From NCBI RefSeq assembly GCF_043641075.1, contig NZ_JBHZRC010000001.1, positions 1 through 64,000 on the forward strand: a DNA stretch of 64,000 nucleotides. The letters run 5' to 3'. Each line of letters starts with the position of its first letter. Within the stretch, counting starts at the first letter, position 1. The notes beneath the pieces were generated by a model. It saw only the letters and a program-made list of their open reading frames with translations. It had not been told where the DNA came from and did no database searches. The position numbers were made by a program, and so were the translations under genes. This document shows positions 1 to 8,381 of this stretch, in pieces. The stretch is from Bacillus_BD oryzisoli_A. GTDB lineage: Bacteria > Bacillota > Bacilli > Bacillales > Cytobacillaceae.

Positions 1-171
1 AGTGTTATCGCTATCAGCAAGCTCTAGCGCAGTCTCATCAGCAGGTAAGTCGACCTCAGTGTTATCGCTATCAGCAAGCTCTAGCGCAGTCTCATCAGCA
101 GGTAAGTCGACCTCAGTGTTATCGCTATCAGCAACCTCTAGCGCAGTCTCATCGTCAGGTAAGTCCACGTC
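1..171. repeat. 57-bp tandem repeat, three copies
   Basis: Units start at 1, 58 and 115. The first two are identical and the third differs at about 4 positions. A fourth start at 172 decays at once. The unit is 19 codons, so copy-number change keeps the frame. The array probably continues past the window edge. Confidence 0.95.
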
Positions 172-1047
172 AGTGTTATTAGGAATATTCTCATTATTTG
201 TTTCAACTTGGTCGGTAACATCCAAATCTCTAGATGGTTCACTGGCAGCTGAGCCTTCAACTAAATGATCGTCTGTCAAATCTTTAGTCATCTCAACAAT
301 AGATGGACCTTCAACCGCATTATTGACAGGCTTTGCTGCATTGTCACTTGTATGCGAACTTTCAGCCTTTTGGTCAGTGGAGAAGTCATTAGTGTGGTTA
401 ATGGAAAGTGATTTGATGTTCTCTAAAATGATTGTAATGGATTCGACATTGTTAGAAATAGGTAAAACCTGGTTAGCAGGATTCACTGCTTGCTGTGGTT
501 GTTGTGGTTGTTGAATCAGATTTGGTGAAGTTCCTCCGGTACAATTTGCACAAAGAGAAATCGTTAGGTCTTGATTAGCAAGCTGTTTGATTTTAGATAT
601 TGTTAGTAATTTTCCATTTTTAGGATTAATACCGGAATACATAAAACGCGCTGAATGGTGTCTTCCGATTTGATTTTGTTGTAAAAGAAGCGTAAAGATT
701 CCGGTAGTGTGTTCTCCTGTTTTAGGATTTGTAGCCATACCAGTTCCAGAAGATAGTAAGTATATCCCTTCAGGTGTTGAATAACTAACAGGAGGATTAA
801 AACTTGTTGGAGTAAATTGATGTTTCGTTTTAACTGTAATTTGACTGTTAGAAGTGGAATTGTTAGGAGAAATATTTGCTCGAATGATTCCTGCTTTTGT
901 GGAACCGCTGCATTCACATGCACCTGTAACATTCGTCAAACTATTATTACTTCCACCATTAAGTTGAATCGTGGGTTTCACCTCAATGTGTGGCATAAAA
1001 TTAGGATGAAATTTATTCTTAACTTTTACTTTTCTCTTTTTACCCAT
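1..1047 (-). CDS. Acidic tandem-repeat protein, C-terminus beyond window
   Basis: I do not recognise this protein. The frame is open from an ATG at 1047 to the window edge (349 codons), with a GGAAGGGG ribosome site about 7 nt upstream. The N-terminus is basic (MGKKRKVKVKNK). A domain of about 180 residues follows, with Cys pairs CEC and CANC, then a QQPQQPQQ linker, a Ser/Thr/Asn/Glu-rich stretch, and finally 19-residue acidic repeats (unit like NTEVDLPADETALELADSD). No signal peptide or membrane segment is visible. Low complexity and acidic repeats would suit a surface or spore-layer protein, but that is inference. The repeat number and the C-terminus lie outside the window. Confidence 0.75.
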   Translation of the reverse strand, partial: MGKKRKVKVKNKFHPNFMPHIEVKPTIQLNGGSNNSLTNVTGACECSGSTKAGIIRANISPNNSTSNSQITVKTKHQFTPTSFNPPVSYSTPEGIYLLSSGTGMATNPKTGEHTTGIFTLLLQQNQIGRHHSARFMYSGINPKNGKLLTISKIKQLANQDLTISLCANCTGGTSPNLIQQPQQPQQAVNPANQVLPISNNVESITIILENIKSLSINHTNDFSTDQKAESSHTSDNAAKPVNNAVEGPSIVEMTKDLTDDHLVEGSAASEPSRDLDVTDQVETNNENIPNNTDVDLPDDETALEVADSDNTEVDLPADETALELADSDNTEVDLPADETALELADSDNT

Positions 1048-1136
1048 TAAAACCATCCCCTTCCTGAGATACAGATTATGTTACAGACCCCCATGCTGTA
1101 CAAGGTATCTACCTATTGTCATATAAATAATAAAAA

Positions 1137-1229
1137 GGCACAGACAGAGGTCGGTTCTTCTACATCTATTGACAGATTCCAACAGCTGATAAACTTCATA
1201 GTTTTACAGAATGTGGAACAAACTGTGCC
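1137..1229. repeat. Short element with 7-bp terminal inverted repeats
   Basis: The gap between the repeat protein and the nitric oxide reductase gene holds GGCACAG (1137-1143) and CTGTGCC (1223-1229) about 80 bp apart. An A-run beside the left end gives a T-run on the minus strand. The inner sequence GGTCGGTTCTTCT resembles the GACGGTTCT repeat family found elsewhere in the window. Its function is unknown. Confidence 0.4.
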
Positions 1230-1253
1230 GTAAGGATGAGTTAAATTTATCGA

Positions 1254-1282
1254 CAAAAAAGCATGGTACTTTCATACCATAC
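1254..1282 (-). terminator. Terminator of the qNor gene
   Basis: ATGGTA/TACCAT hairpin (1263-1280) followed on the minus strand by TTTTTT. Confidence 0.7.
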
Positions 1283-1305
1283 TTTTAACAGTGTTTAACT
1301 TTTTC

Positions 1306-3573
1306 TTATTGTTTGATCTCGTTACGACTATCTTTAATAGACCAGCCTGTTTTTAATCCTAGAATGAACCATCCAAGTGCAAGGGCTCCTATTCCAAAAA
1401 TGGTATCTCCAATCATTCTAAGCCAAATAAAGGTTTGTACCGTATCCTGATGGAGGAAATCAGCAGACCTAGCATACCACATTCCGTGCTCAACGCTAGC
1501 CCATGTCTGCATAAGTCCAACTGGAAGGAGACTTAATAGAACCATTAACGCAAGTCCGATATTAATAGCCCAAAAAGCAAAGCTGAGCATTTTTGTTTTC
1601 CATACCTTTTGACCTGTCAAGCCTTTTAAACAGAACAGCATGAGCCCGATGCCAAGAACTCCGTAAACACCAAAAAGGGCCGTATGTCCATGTACCGGTG
1701 TTGTATTAAGTCCTTGCATATAATAAAGCGCAATCGGAGGGTTGATAAAAAATCCGAAAAGACCGGCACCTACTAAATTCCAAAAAGCGACTGCCACGAA
1801 ACAATAGATTGGCCACTTATAGGCTTTGACCCATGGCTTAACACGGCTATGTGTCAGATTTTCATAGGCTTCAAATCCGATTAACACAAGCGGTACAACC
1901 TCTAATGCACTGAAAACAGCCCCAAAGGCCATAACTCCCATCGGTGTTCCGCTGAAGTATAGGTGATGAAACGTTCCAATGATGCCTCCAAATAAGAAAA
2001 TAATCGTTGAAAAAAGTACAGACGCCGTTGCAGTTGTTGTACGTAAAAGTCCCATTCTGGTAAAAAGAAAGGCCATAACAACCGTCGCAAATACTTCAAA
2101 AAATCCTTCTACCCATAAATGCACAACCCACCAGCGCCAATATTCAGCCATGGATAAATGGGTTTGCTGACCCCATAATAAACCTGGGATATAGAATAGT
2201 GGAATTGCAGTTGCAGCAATGATAAACATCATTAAGAGATGACGGTCCTCTTTCGATTTTTTAAAGGCAGGTAACAGGGCTCTCCCCATTAAATATAACC
2301 AGAGGAATAGACCAATTGTTAAGAAAAGCTGCCAGAAACGACCTAAATCTACATATTCATACCCCTGGTGGCCAAACCAGAAGTTTGTTGCAAGGTCGAA
2401 TTTCTGAAACACACCCATCCATTGTCCAGCCATCGAACCCACAACAATTATTAATAGGCAAACAAATAGAAAGTTTACGAGTGCCCGTTGAAATTTTGGT
2501 TCATGACCTGAAACAGCAGGGGCCATGAACAAACCGGTAGCAAGCCAAGCGGTTGCAATCCACAAAATTCCCAATTGGGTATGCCATGTACGCACAACAG
2601 AATAGGGGATCCATTCTTGAATCGGAATGCCATACAAACCAGAGCCTTCCACTGCGTAATGGGCAGAAAGTACCCCTAGTGCAATTTGGACGACAAATAA
2701 AGCCGCGACAACCCAGAAATATTTTAGGGTCGCTTTCATAGAAGGTGTTGGGGATAGTGCCAATAATGGATCCTTTTCTGGATACACCTCCTCAATATGC
2801 GGTTCCTTTTGCCTTTGGACTGCAAAATACCAAGCTAAAGCACCGACTCCTGCCAATAGCATAACAAAACTTACAACAGACCAAACGACCATTTCGCCAG
2901 TTGGTTTATTATCAATTAAATCTTCATTTGGCCAGTTATTTGTATAGGTAATATCGCTTCCAGGGCGATTTGTTGCCGCTGCCCATGTACTCCAAAAGAA
3001 AAAGGTATTCATTGCGCTCATCCGTTCAGTATCCTTTACCGTATTCTTTGGGATGGCATATTGATCACGAAGCTCGGTAAAATCCGGATCATCCATAAAT
3101 AATCCTGTATAATAATTATTTAAATATTGAAAGGCATCTGCACGATCATTTGAAATGACAAGTGTTTTAGTTTCCTTATCAAAGGTATTCGTCCGTATTT
3201 CCTTCTTTAAGCGGGCTTTCAATTGGGCTTGCTGCTCTTCATTTAAGCCTTCAAAGTCCTTCCCAAACTCTGCTTTTCCCCATTTATTCAAAATAAACAG
3301 TGATTCCCGATGGAGCCAATCTGCATTCCAGTCAGGAGCGACATAAGCCCCATGTCCCCAAATACTTCCTACCTCCTGACCTCCAATGGATTGCCATACA
3401 TTTTGACCATCTTTAATATCTTGGCCTGTAAATAGTACAGTACCATCTTCTGTAACAACAAGTTCAGGAACGGGAGGCATAACCTGATAAATACGACCAC
3501 CAAAATAACCTAAAATAGCAAAAGATAGAATGATTACTAAACTTAATGTTATCCATAAACGACGATAGTTCAT
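1306..3573 (-). CDS. norB: Quinol-dependent nitric oxide reductase (qNor)
   Basis: A membrane enzyme that reduces 2 NO to N2O with electrons from quinol, used in NO detoxification or denitrification. It has an N-terminal membrane anchor, then a hydrophilic cytochrome-c-like domain without haem-binding CxxCH, as in qNor. A multi-pass haem-copper-oxidase-like core follows, with His motifs TWHTQLG, VVHLWVEGFFE and FHHLYFSGTP. The length (755 aa) is typical. A longer frame reaches 3648, but a GAGGAGG ribosome site sits 7 nt before the ATG at 3573, so I start there. It is monocistronic with its own terminator. Confidence 0.93.
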   Translation of the reverse strand: MNYRRLWITLSLVIILSFAILGYFGGRIYQVMPPVPELVVTEDGTVLFTGQDIKDGQNVWQSIGGQEVGSIWGHGAYVAPDWNADWLHRESLFILNKWGKAEFGKDFEGLNEEQQAQLKARLKKEIRTNTFDKETKTLVISNDRADAFQYLNNYYTGLFMDDPDFTELRDQYAIPKNTVKDTERMSAMNTFFFWSTWAAATNRPGSDITYTNNWPNEDLIDNKPTGEMVVWSVVSFVMLLAGVGALAWYFAVQRQKEPHIEEVYPEKDPLLALSPTPSMKATLKYFWVVAALFVVQIALGVLSAHYAVEGSGLYGIPIQEWIPYSVVRTWHTQLGILWIATAWLATGLFMAPAVSGHEPKFQRALVNFLFVCLLIIVVGSMAGQWMGVFQKFDLATNFWFGHQGYEYVDLGRFWQLFLTIGLFLWLYLMGRALLPAFKKSKEDRHLLMMFIIAATAIPLFYIPGLLWGQQTHLSMAEYWRWWVVHLWVEGFFEVFATVVMAFLFTRMGLLRTTTATASVLFSTIIFLFGGIIGTFHHLYFSGTPMGVMAFGAVFSALEVVPLVLIGFEAYENLTHSRVKPWVKAYKWPIYCFVAVAFWNLVGAGLFGFFINPPIALYYMQGLNTTPVHGHTALFGVYGVLGIGLMLFCLKGLTGQKVWKTKMLSFAFWAINIGLALMVLLSLLPVGLMQTWASVEHGMWYARSADFLHQDTVQTFIWLRMIGDTIFGIGALALGWFILGLKTGWSIKDSRNEIKQ

Positions 3574-3766
3574 AACATTCCTCCTCATTTCAAATGGAAT
3601 TCTTCCTAAATATTTTGTAAACCAAGCATTGCTAGTTATATTTACCAAAGATGTTTATTTTATGTATGTTTATAGCTCTTTACTATTTTTGAAAGAATAA
3701 AGTCAATCTTTTTTGGTTCGTTCAAGCAGTTTGGTATGATGAAGTTAGTATGTATTAAGGAGATGA

Positions 3767-4699
3767 TTGTCAGTGGAGAAGAAAGTTCAAATTGGAAAAA
3801 CAGAGCTTTATGTTCATCCGATTGGATTGGGTACGAATGCGGTCGGAGGTCATAATATATTCCCAAATCTAGATGAAGAGGCAGGCAGAGAATTAGTACG
3901 TTCAGGCTTAGAGAATGGGATTAACTTTATTGATACAGCCTATATGTATGGTCCCAAACGCTCTGAAGAAATTATCGGTGAAGTCATAAAGGAAAGGGCG
4001 AATCGATCTGAAATCGTGATTGCCACAAAAGCTGCTCATCAATTTATTGGGAATGAAATAAAAGTAAATAATTCGCCTGCTTTTTTAAAGCAGTCAGTAG
4101 AGGAAGCCTTACAACGCCTTCAAACAGACTATATCGATTTATTTTACATACATTTTCCTGACCAGGATACACCAAAGGATGAAGCGGTCGGGGCATTGAA
4201 GCAGCTGAAGGATGAAGGGAAAATACGCTCAATTGGGGTATCGAATTTTTCCATGGATCAATTACTAGAAGCGAATAAAGATGGCTATGTTGATGTTATT
4301 CAGAACGAGTATAATCTATTAAATCGTGAGGCTGAGAAGGAGTTGTTTCCATATGTAGTAGAAAATAAAATTTCCTTTATCCCATACTTCCCGTTAGCTT
4401 CAGGATTACTGACAGGAAAATATGATAAACATACAAATTTAGCAGAAAAACGTGGGAAGTTTTTTGAAAGGGAATTGTTTGAATCTACCCTGGAAAAAGT
4501 AGAGAAAATCCGCAAGCTGGCGTCAACCAAGGATGCAGAAGTGGCTCATCTTGTGTTGGCTTGGTATTTGACTCGTGAGGCTATAGATGTGATTATTCCG
4601 GGCGCGAAAAGGGCTGAACAAGTTCTGCAAAATCTTAAAACGTTAGAGGTTCGGCTGAATGAGGACGAGATACGAGAGATTGATCGGATTTTTCAATAG
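3767..4699 (+). CDS. iolS: Aldo/keto reductase, IolS-like
   Basis: NAD(P)H-dependent oxidoreductase of the aldo/keto reductase superfamily, very close to B. subtilis IolS along its whole length (PIGLGTNAVGGHN, DTAYMYG, FYIHFPD, IRSIGVSNFS, VLAWYLTR). The catalytic Asp/Tyr come from DTAYMYG and the Lys from ATKAA. The physiological substrate of IolS is unknown. The start is ambiguous: TTG at 3767 lies 4 nt after AAGGAG, and GTG at 3773 lies 10 nt after it. There are no inositol genes nearby, so a role in inositol catabolism is not supported by context. Confidence 0.9.
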   Translation: MSVEKKVQIGKTELYVHPIGLGTNAVGGHNIFPNLDEEAGRELVRSGLENGINFIDTAYMYGPKRSEEIIGEVIKERANRSEIVIATKAAHQFIGNEIKVNNSPAFLKQSVEEALQRLQTDYIDLFYIHFPDQDTPKDEAVGALKQLKDEGKIRSIGVSNFSMDQLLEANKDGYVDVIQNEYNLLNREAEKELFPYVVENKISFIPYFPLASGLLTGKYDKHTNLAEKRGKFFERELFESTLEKVEKIRKLASTKDAEVAHLVLAWYLTREAIDVIIPGAKRAEQVLQNLKTLEVRLNEDEIREIDRIFQ

Positions 4700-4726
4700 T
4701 AAAAGGCTTGATAGTAAGTAAATAAA

Positions 4727-4771
4727 ACAACAACTAGGGGACTTCTACTGAAGATCCCCCCTATGTTGTTT
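4727..4771. terminator. Bidirectional terminator, iolS-like/bcrC
   Basis: Long hairpin: AACAAC plus TAGGGGA pairs with TCCCC plus TAnGTTGTT between two convergent genes. Confidence 0.75.
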
Positions 4772-4790
4772 GTGGAATGTAATCAACCTA

Positions 4791-5399
4791 TTAGTAGTCT
4801 TTTGAATTAGACTTTTTGGATTTTAGCTGGGAAACTATTAATTGTTCCAGACGTTCATAAAGGTTCAACAGTTTCTTTGTGAAGTCTTGTTTCGGAATGA
4901 TCTGAAAAACGACTAATGCAACAATGCTGCTAATTAAGGCTCCAGTTAGAACGTCTGCGGGATAGTGGACACCTATCCAGATGCGTGAAATTCCTACAAA
5001 AAGAGGGGGAATTAACCATAAAAATCCGATCTTTTTGTTAAAAAGCCAAAACGTAACACAAAACGAAAAAAATAAGATTGTATGGTCACTTGGAAAGGAA
5101 TTATCAACAGCTTTCTCAATTAATTGATTCACGTCGGATAACTCGGCAAAGGGTTGATTGTTTGAGTGAAAGAGACCTGCCACCTTTCCTGTTATCTCGG
5201 ACAAGATAAATGTAATGGAAGCACATAAAATCATAATTCTATTCTTTTTAACCCGAGAAACCCAAAATATTATAATCATTGCTGCTAAAAATAAGATCAA
5301 ATACTCAGCGATGAAAATCATAACTGGATTTAAGAATGTGTAGTGTTTCCCTAATTCATTAATCATTCTAAATAAATGGATATTTAATGTTGATTCCAT
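4791..5399 (-). CDS. bcrC: Undecaprenyl-diphosphatase, PAP2 family (BcrC-like)
   Basis: Dephosphorylates undecaprenyl pyrophosphate on the outer membrane face, recycling the cell-wall lipid carrier. Overproduction of BcrC enzymes gives bacitracin resistance. The 202-aa protein has 5-6 membrane segments and the PAP2 signature motifs SFPSDHT (about residues 99-105) and SRIWIGVHYPADV. The first motif is degenerate: the usual RPF reads QPF (FHSNNQPF). A charged C-terminal tail (KSKKSNSK) is cytosolic. The start is supported by GGAAGGAG upstream of the ATG at 5399. No clear ECF-sigma promoter was found upstream. Confidence 0.88.
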   Translation of the reverse strand: MESTLNIHLFRMINELGKHYTFLNPVMIFIAEYLILFLAAMIIIFWVSRVKKNRIMILCASITFILSEITGKVAGLFHSNNQPFAELSDVNQLIEKAVDNSFPSDHTILFFSFCVTFWLFNKKIGFLWLIPPLFVGISRIWIGVHYPADVLTGALISSIVALVVFQIIPKQDFTKKLLNLYERLEQLIVSQLKSKKSNSKDY

Positions 5400-5584
5400 A
5401 CCGTACTACTCCTTCCAAAATAAAACTCATAGATGTATTCTAGAAAAAAAGCATTCTATTCCCCATCGATTCTCCTTACAGTTTCAAGGTCAAACATTAC
5501 ATTTTTGTAATCTTTGAAGGCAGAACGTCAGTCTTTCCCAAAATTTGCTTTACAAGTCGACTAATTAGTTATAGAATTCCTATG

Positions 5585-5603
5585 TACCTAAAAATTCTAG
5601 GTA
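5585..5603. promoter_or_regulatory. Possible PadR operator before padR
   Basis: Inverted repeat TACCTA-N7-TAGGTA just upstream of the padR ribosome site. It resembles the two stronger palindromes at 6593 and 6653 in the same gene cluster. Confidence 0.45.
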
Positions 5604-5612
5604 GGTGAGAAC

Positions 5613-5960
5613 ATGTTTGATCGTGAGTTAGTGAAGGGAAGTACATCGCTATTATTGCTACAGCTGTTAGGCGAGCGGGATATGTATGGATACGAGCTTG
5701 TCAAGGAGCTGGAAAAGCGAAGCGGAAATGAGTTTTCTATAAAGGAAGGCACATTGTATCCGGCATTACATAAGCTTGAAAAGCAGGAATATATCGAGTG
5801 CTATTGGCAGGAGCAGGAAAAAGGACCAGCCAGAAAGTATTATTGTATTACTGAGGCTGGTAAAGAAATGCTTCAAGAAAAAACCCGTGAGTGGAATGAC
5901 TTTGTTTCCGTTATTAACAAGGTGATAGGGAGAAAAAATCATGGAACGGCTAAAGAATGA
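5613..5960 (+). CDS. PadR family transcriptional regulator
   Basis: Winged-helix repressor of 115 aa with the PadR core (YGYELVKELEKR, EGTLYPALHKLEKQ, PARKYYCITEAGKEML). It overlaps the next gene by 20 bp, the classic arrangement of PadR with a HAAS-domain membrane protein. The inverted repeat just upstream, plus two more palindromes before the third gene of the cluster, suggests autoregulation and control of the locus (inference). The ligand is unknown; PadR/HAAS pairs often respond to envelope stress or antibiotics. Confidence 0.9.
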   Translation: MFDRELVKGSTSLLLLQLLGERDMYGYELVKELEKRSGNEFSIKEGTLYPALHKLEKQEYIECYWQEQEKGPARKYYCITEAGKEMLQEKTREWNDFVSVINKVIGRKNHGTAKE

Positions 5961-6579
5961 GTTCTTAACAGAGCTTGCTAATTGTCTTAACGGTCATCAA
6001 GAAAAGGCTTCCATCCTTTTGGAATATGAAACCCATCTTAATGAACTGCTTATAGAACTTGATCAAATAAATGATGAATCTGAAATCCGTGATCAAATGA
6101 ATAGGAGATTTGGGACACCAAAAGAAATTGCTGCCATGTGGGAAGAAGAGCTTTCTGTTACGCCGAGTAACATGAAATGGCTATTTATTGCTGTTAATAT
6201 TCTTTTTTTCGGCGGTGGCTCCATTTTCACTCTCGCACATAATCTCTTTGATTGGAAGTGGCTTACGACTCTTTGGACTCAATTAACCTCAATTCCAATC
6301 TTGATTGCGCTGGTTTACATGGTTTTCTGGGCATTGCTAGGCTATGAAATAGGCAAGGGCTTTGGTCACAAAGGCAAGAGGCTGATGAAAAAGACATTCA
6401 TATTAGCTTTAATTCCGAATCTAACGCTTATGGGTTTAACGGTTTTCCGAATTATACCGCATAAATGGTTTTATCCTTTATTAAACGAAAGCTTTATGGC
6501 TATCTGTATTTTGCTTACACTTCTTTTATACCCAGTTTGTTTGATAAGCTATCAATGGGGGAAAAAAGCTTCTATATAA
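5941..6579 (+). CDS. HAAS-domain membrane protein
   Basis: The N-terminal ~75 residues form a soluble helical HAAS/DUF1700-type domain (MERLKNEFLTELANCL, RFGTPKEIAAMWEEE), followed by four or more membrane segments (about residues 80-205). Such proteins are encoded next to PadR regulators and are thought to act as partner or anti-repressor, though no mechanism is established. The start ATG lies inside padR, giving translational coupling. A terminator follows at once, so the third gene of the cluster has its own promoter. Confidence 0.8.
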   Translation: MERLKNEFLTELANCLNGHQEKASILLEYETHLNELLIELDQINDESEIRDQMNRRFGTPKEIAAMWEEELSVTPSNMKWLFIAVNILFFGGGSIFTLAHNLFDWKWLTTLWTQLTSIPILIALVYMVFWALLGYEIGKGFGHKGKRLMKKTFILALIPNLTLMGLTVFRIIPHKWFYPLLNESFMAICILLTLLLYPVCLISYQWGKKASI

Positions 6580-6588
6580 GCTTTTTTT
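6562..6588 (+). terminator. Terminator after HAAS gene
   Basis: AAAAAAGCTT-CTATAT-AAGCTTTTTTTT hairpin overlapping the end of the coding sequence. Confidence 0.75.
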
Positions 6589-6592
6589 TACC

Positions 6593-6623
6593 ATTCTACA
6601 TAGAAATACTATATATGTAGAAT
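6593..6623. promoter_or_regulatory. Palindromic operator 1 (PadR-type)
   Basis: Perfect 10-bp arms ATTCTACATA and TATGTAGAAT, separated by 11 bp, upstream of the 6697 gene. Placed between a terminator and a start codon beside a PadR gene, it is a likely PadR site. Confidence 0.6.
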
Positions 6624-6652
6624 ATCGATAATGATGGTTCTTTTTTTACTCT

Positions 6653-6675
6653 TATACATAGAAAATCTATGTATA
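6653..6675. promoter_or_regulatory. Palindromic operator 2 (PadR-type)
   Basis: Perfect 10-bp arms TATACATAGA and TCTATGTATA around AAA, about 20 bp before the start codon of the 6697 gene. It shares the ACATAGA half-site with operator 1. Confidence 0.65.
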
Positions 6676-6696
6676 TAAAATCAGGAGGTTTTGAAC

Positions 6697-8151
6697 ATGG
6701 AGATTAAATTGGAAAAGCAGGATTGGATTTTTTTTCTATTGTGTCTGCTTGTTGGTGTGCTTGCAGAGGAGTCTTTCTTTAGAGGTCAGATCGGTATTTC
6801 CTATTTTGTGTTTATCATAGTCTTTTATTCCGTATTTTTTTGGAGGTTTCGCTTATTTTCACTCTCAAACCAGCGGCTGGGATATCTTGTACTAATCATC
6901 ATCTGGATATTGGCAGCATGCTATGCTTTGTATGACATGACTCTTTTTTATGGAATGAATATACTGGTGATTCCTGGACTTGTTATCTTTCATCTTGCTT
7001 TGAGTACATCTCCAAAGAACTTGAATGGGAGTCAACTATCTTTCTTTGTATGCATGATCATTCGTATTGCTGATAGCATTCGCTACAACGCCTTTTTTAC
7101 AAAACATCTATCCACAATGTTTAAGGGGAAACATGGTAACAAGCACTTTGCTGTAGGGACAAAAATACTAATTGGAATCCTGATTTCAGTCCCCTTTTTA
7201 TTTATTATATTAAATTTATTAATTGAGGCAGATACCCAGTTTGAAAGATTGATAAGTAGTATCCCGCATTTGCTAAGTTTTCGGGTTGAATATATTTTCC
7301 GTGTGGCAATTATCCTAATCTATACTTTTGGCTTCTTCGGCTATCAACAGGTGCTATTAAAAAAAGATTTTCAAATTATGAAGCCTATTCAATGGAGGGG
7401 AGTGGCGATAGATGGGATTATTACTTTAACTGTACTTGTTCTGCTAGATTTAGTGTACATCCTATTTGTTGCCGTTCAATTTACGTACTTCTTCAGCGGC
7501 ACATTGGAAGCCGGCTACACCTATGCAGAATATGCACGCCGTGGATTTTTTGAGTTACTATTCGTCACCTTAATTAACTTATCCGTAACAACAGCGGTCA
7601 TTACCTTGACGAAACATACACATGGGTTCCTGAAAAACTCAATTCGATCAGCTTTGACCATTTTAGTTCTATCCAGTGGTGTTCTGCTTGTTTCAGCTTT
7701 TATGCGTATGTCGATGTATGAAGAAGCATATGGTTTCACGTTCACAAGAGTACTGGTCCATTCCTTTATGATTTTCTTATTCGTTATTTTTGCTTATACT
7801 CTAGTGAAAATTTGGTTAGAGAGACTATCCTTGTTTCATTTCTACTTTATTGCGGCCCTAATATATTATGCGGGTATGAATGTCATTAACATGGACGAAA
7901 TTGTAGTCGACCGTAATATTGCACGCTTTGAGAAAACCGAGAAAATAGATATCTACTATTTAAATGAGTTGTCGTCCACCGGAACCCTCGGGCTGATTAA
8001 GCTTTATGAAAAAAATCCTCAGATACCAGGGTTAAAGGAGCTGCTTCAACAACGAAAAGCAGAAAGCGAGTATTCCCATATCAGCTCGTGGCAGTCTTAT
8101 AATCTAACTAGAGATAGAGTACATGAAAAGCTTGGTGAATTAGATTTATGA
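6697..8151 (+). CDS. Polytopic membrane protein, DUF4173-like
   Basis: A 484-aa protein with about 12 hydrophobic segments and a hydrophilic C-terminal ~90 residues that includes YYLNELSSTGTLGLIKLYEKNP, resembling the uncharacterised DUF4153/DUF4173 membrane family. The start is ATG 6697, 8 nt after AGGAGG; the TTG at 6691 is too close to the ribosome site. It follows a PadR/HAAS pair, and two perfect palindromes in its upstream region suggest it is the main PadR target. A transport or envelope role is likely but unproven. Confidence 0.75.
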   Translation: MEIKLEKQDWIFFLLCLLVGVLAEESFFRGQIGISYFVFIIVFYSVFFWRFRLFSLSNQRLGYLVLIIIWILAACYALYDMTLFYGMNILVIPGLVIFHLALSTSPKNLNGSQLSFFVCMIIRIADSIRYNAFFTKHLSTMFKGKHGNKHFAVGTKILIGILISVPFLFIILNLLIEADTQFERLISSIPHLLSFRVEYIFRVAIILIYTFGFFGYQQVLLKKDFQIMKPIQWRGVAIDGIITLTVLVLLDLVYILFVAVQFTYFFSGTLEAGYTYAEYARRGFFELLFVTLINLSVTTAVITLTKHTHGFLKNSIRSALTILVLSSGVLLVSAFMRMSMYEEAYGFTFTRVLVHSFMIFLFVIFAYTLVKIWLERLSLFHFYFIAALIYYAGMNVINMDEIVVDRNIARFEKTEKIDIYYLNELSSTGTLGLIKLYEKNPQIPGLKELLQQRKAESEYSHISSWQSYNLTRDRVHEKLGELDL

Positions 8152-8157
8152 TTTATA

Positions 8158-8212
8158 AAGCATAGGGACGGTTCTTTTGCTTCCTTGAAGCAAAAGAACC
8201 GTCCCCATGCTT
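8158..8212. repeat. GACGGTTCT palindromic repeat, double copy
   Basis: Perfect 19-bp arms (8165-8183 and 8187-8205) around CTT, extended by imperfect AGCAT/ATGCT. It begins 7 bp after a stop codon, and a T-rich run follows, so it can act as a terminator. Member of the window-wide repeat family. Confidence 0.9.
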
Positions 8213-8381
8213 ATATTTTTGATTAGAGAAATGATTTTTTTTGAAATATATTGTTAGTTTGGAGCAATTGATGATGAAAATAACAAGTTTGTTACATACA
8301 AGGAATGCATTTTTTCGCATGCCCTTTGTTATATAGTTGCATATGAATAGAATTTTCTAGATGAAGAACGGGAGGTATTAG

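Noticed and set aside
1..171. CRISPR array
   Set aside because: Copies are contiguous 57-bp coding repeats without spacers.
2..1050. Plus-strand frames and the 603-932 minus frame
   Set aside because: They are shadows of the long edge-truncated minus-strand gene, which has the ribosome site and continuous frame.
3646..3672. NsrR- or Fnr-type site upstream of the nitric oxide reductase
   Set aside because: AAGATGTTTATTTTATGTATG has only weak symmetry and no clear match to either consensus.
5400..5540. ECF sigma (SigM/SigX) promoter for bcrC
   Set aside because: A TGAAAC and a CGAT are present, but with 12-bp spacing instead of about 16.
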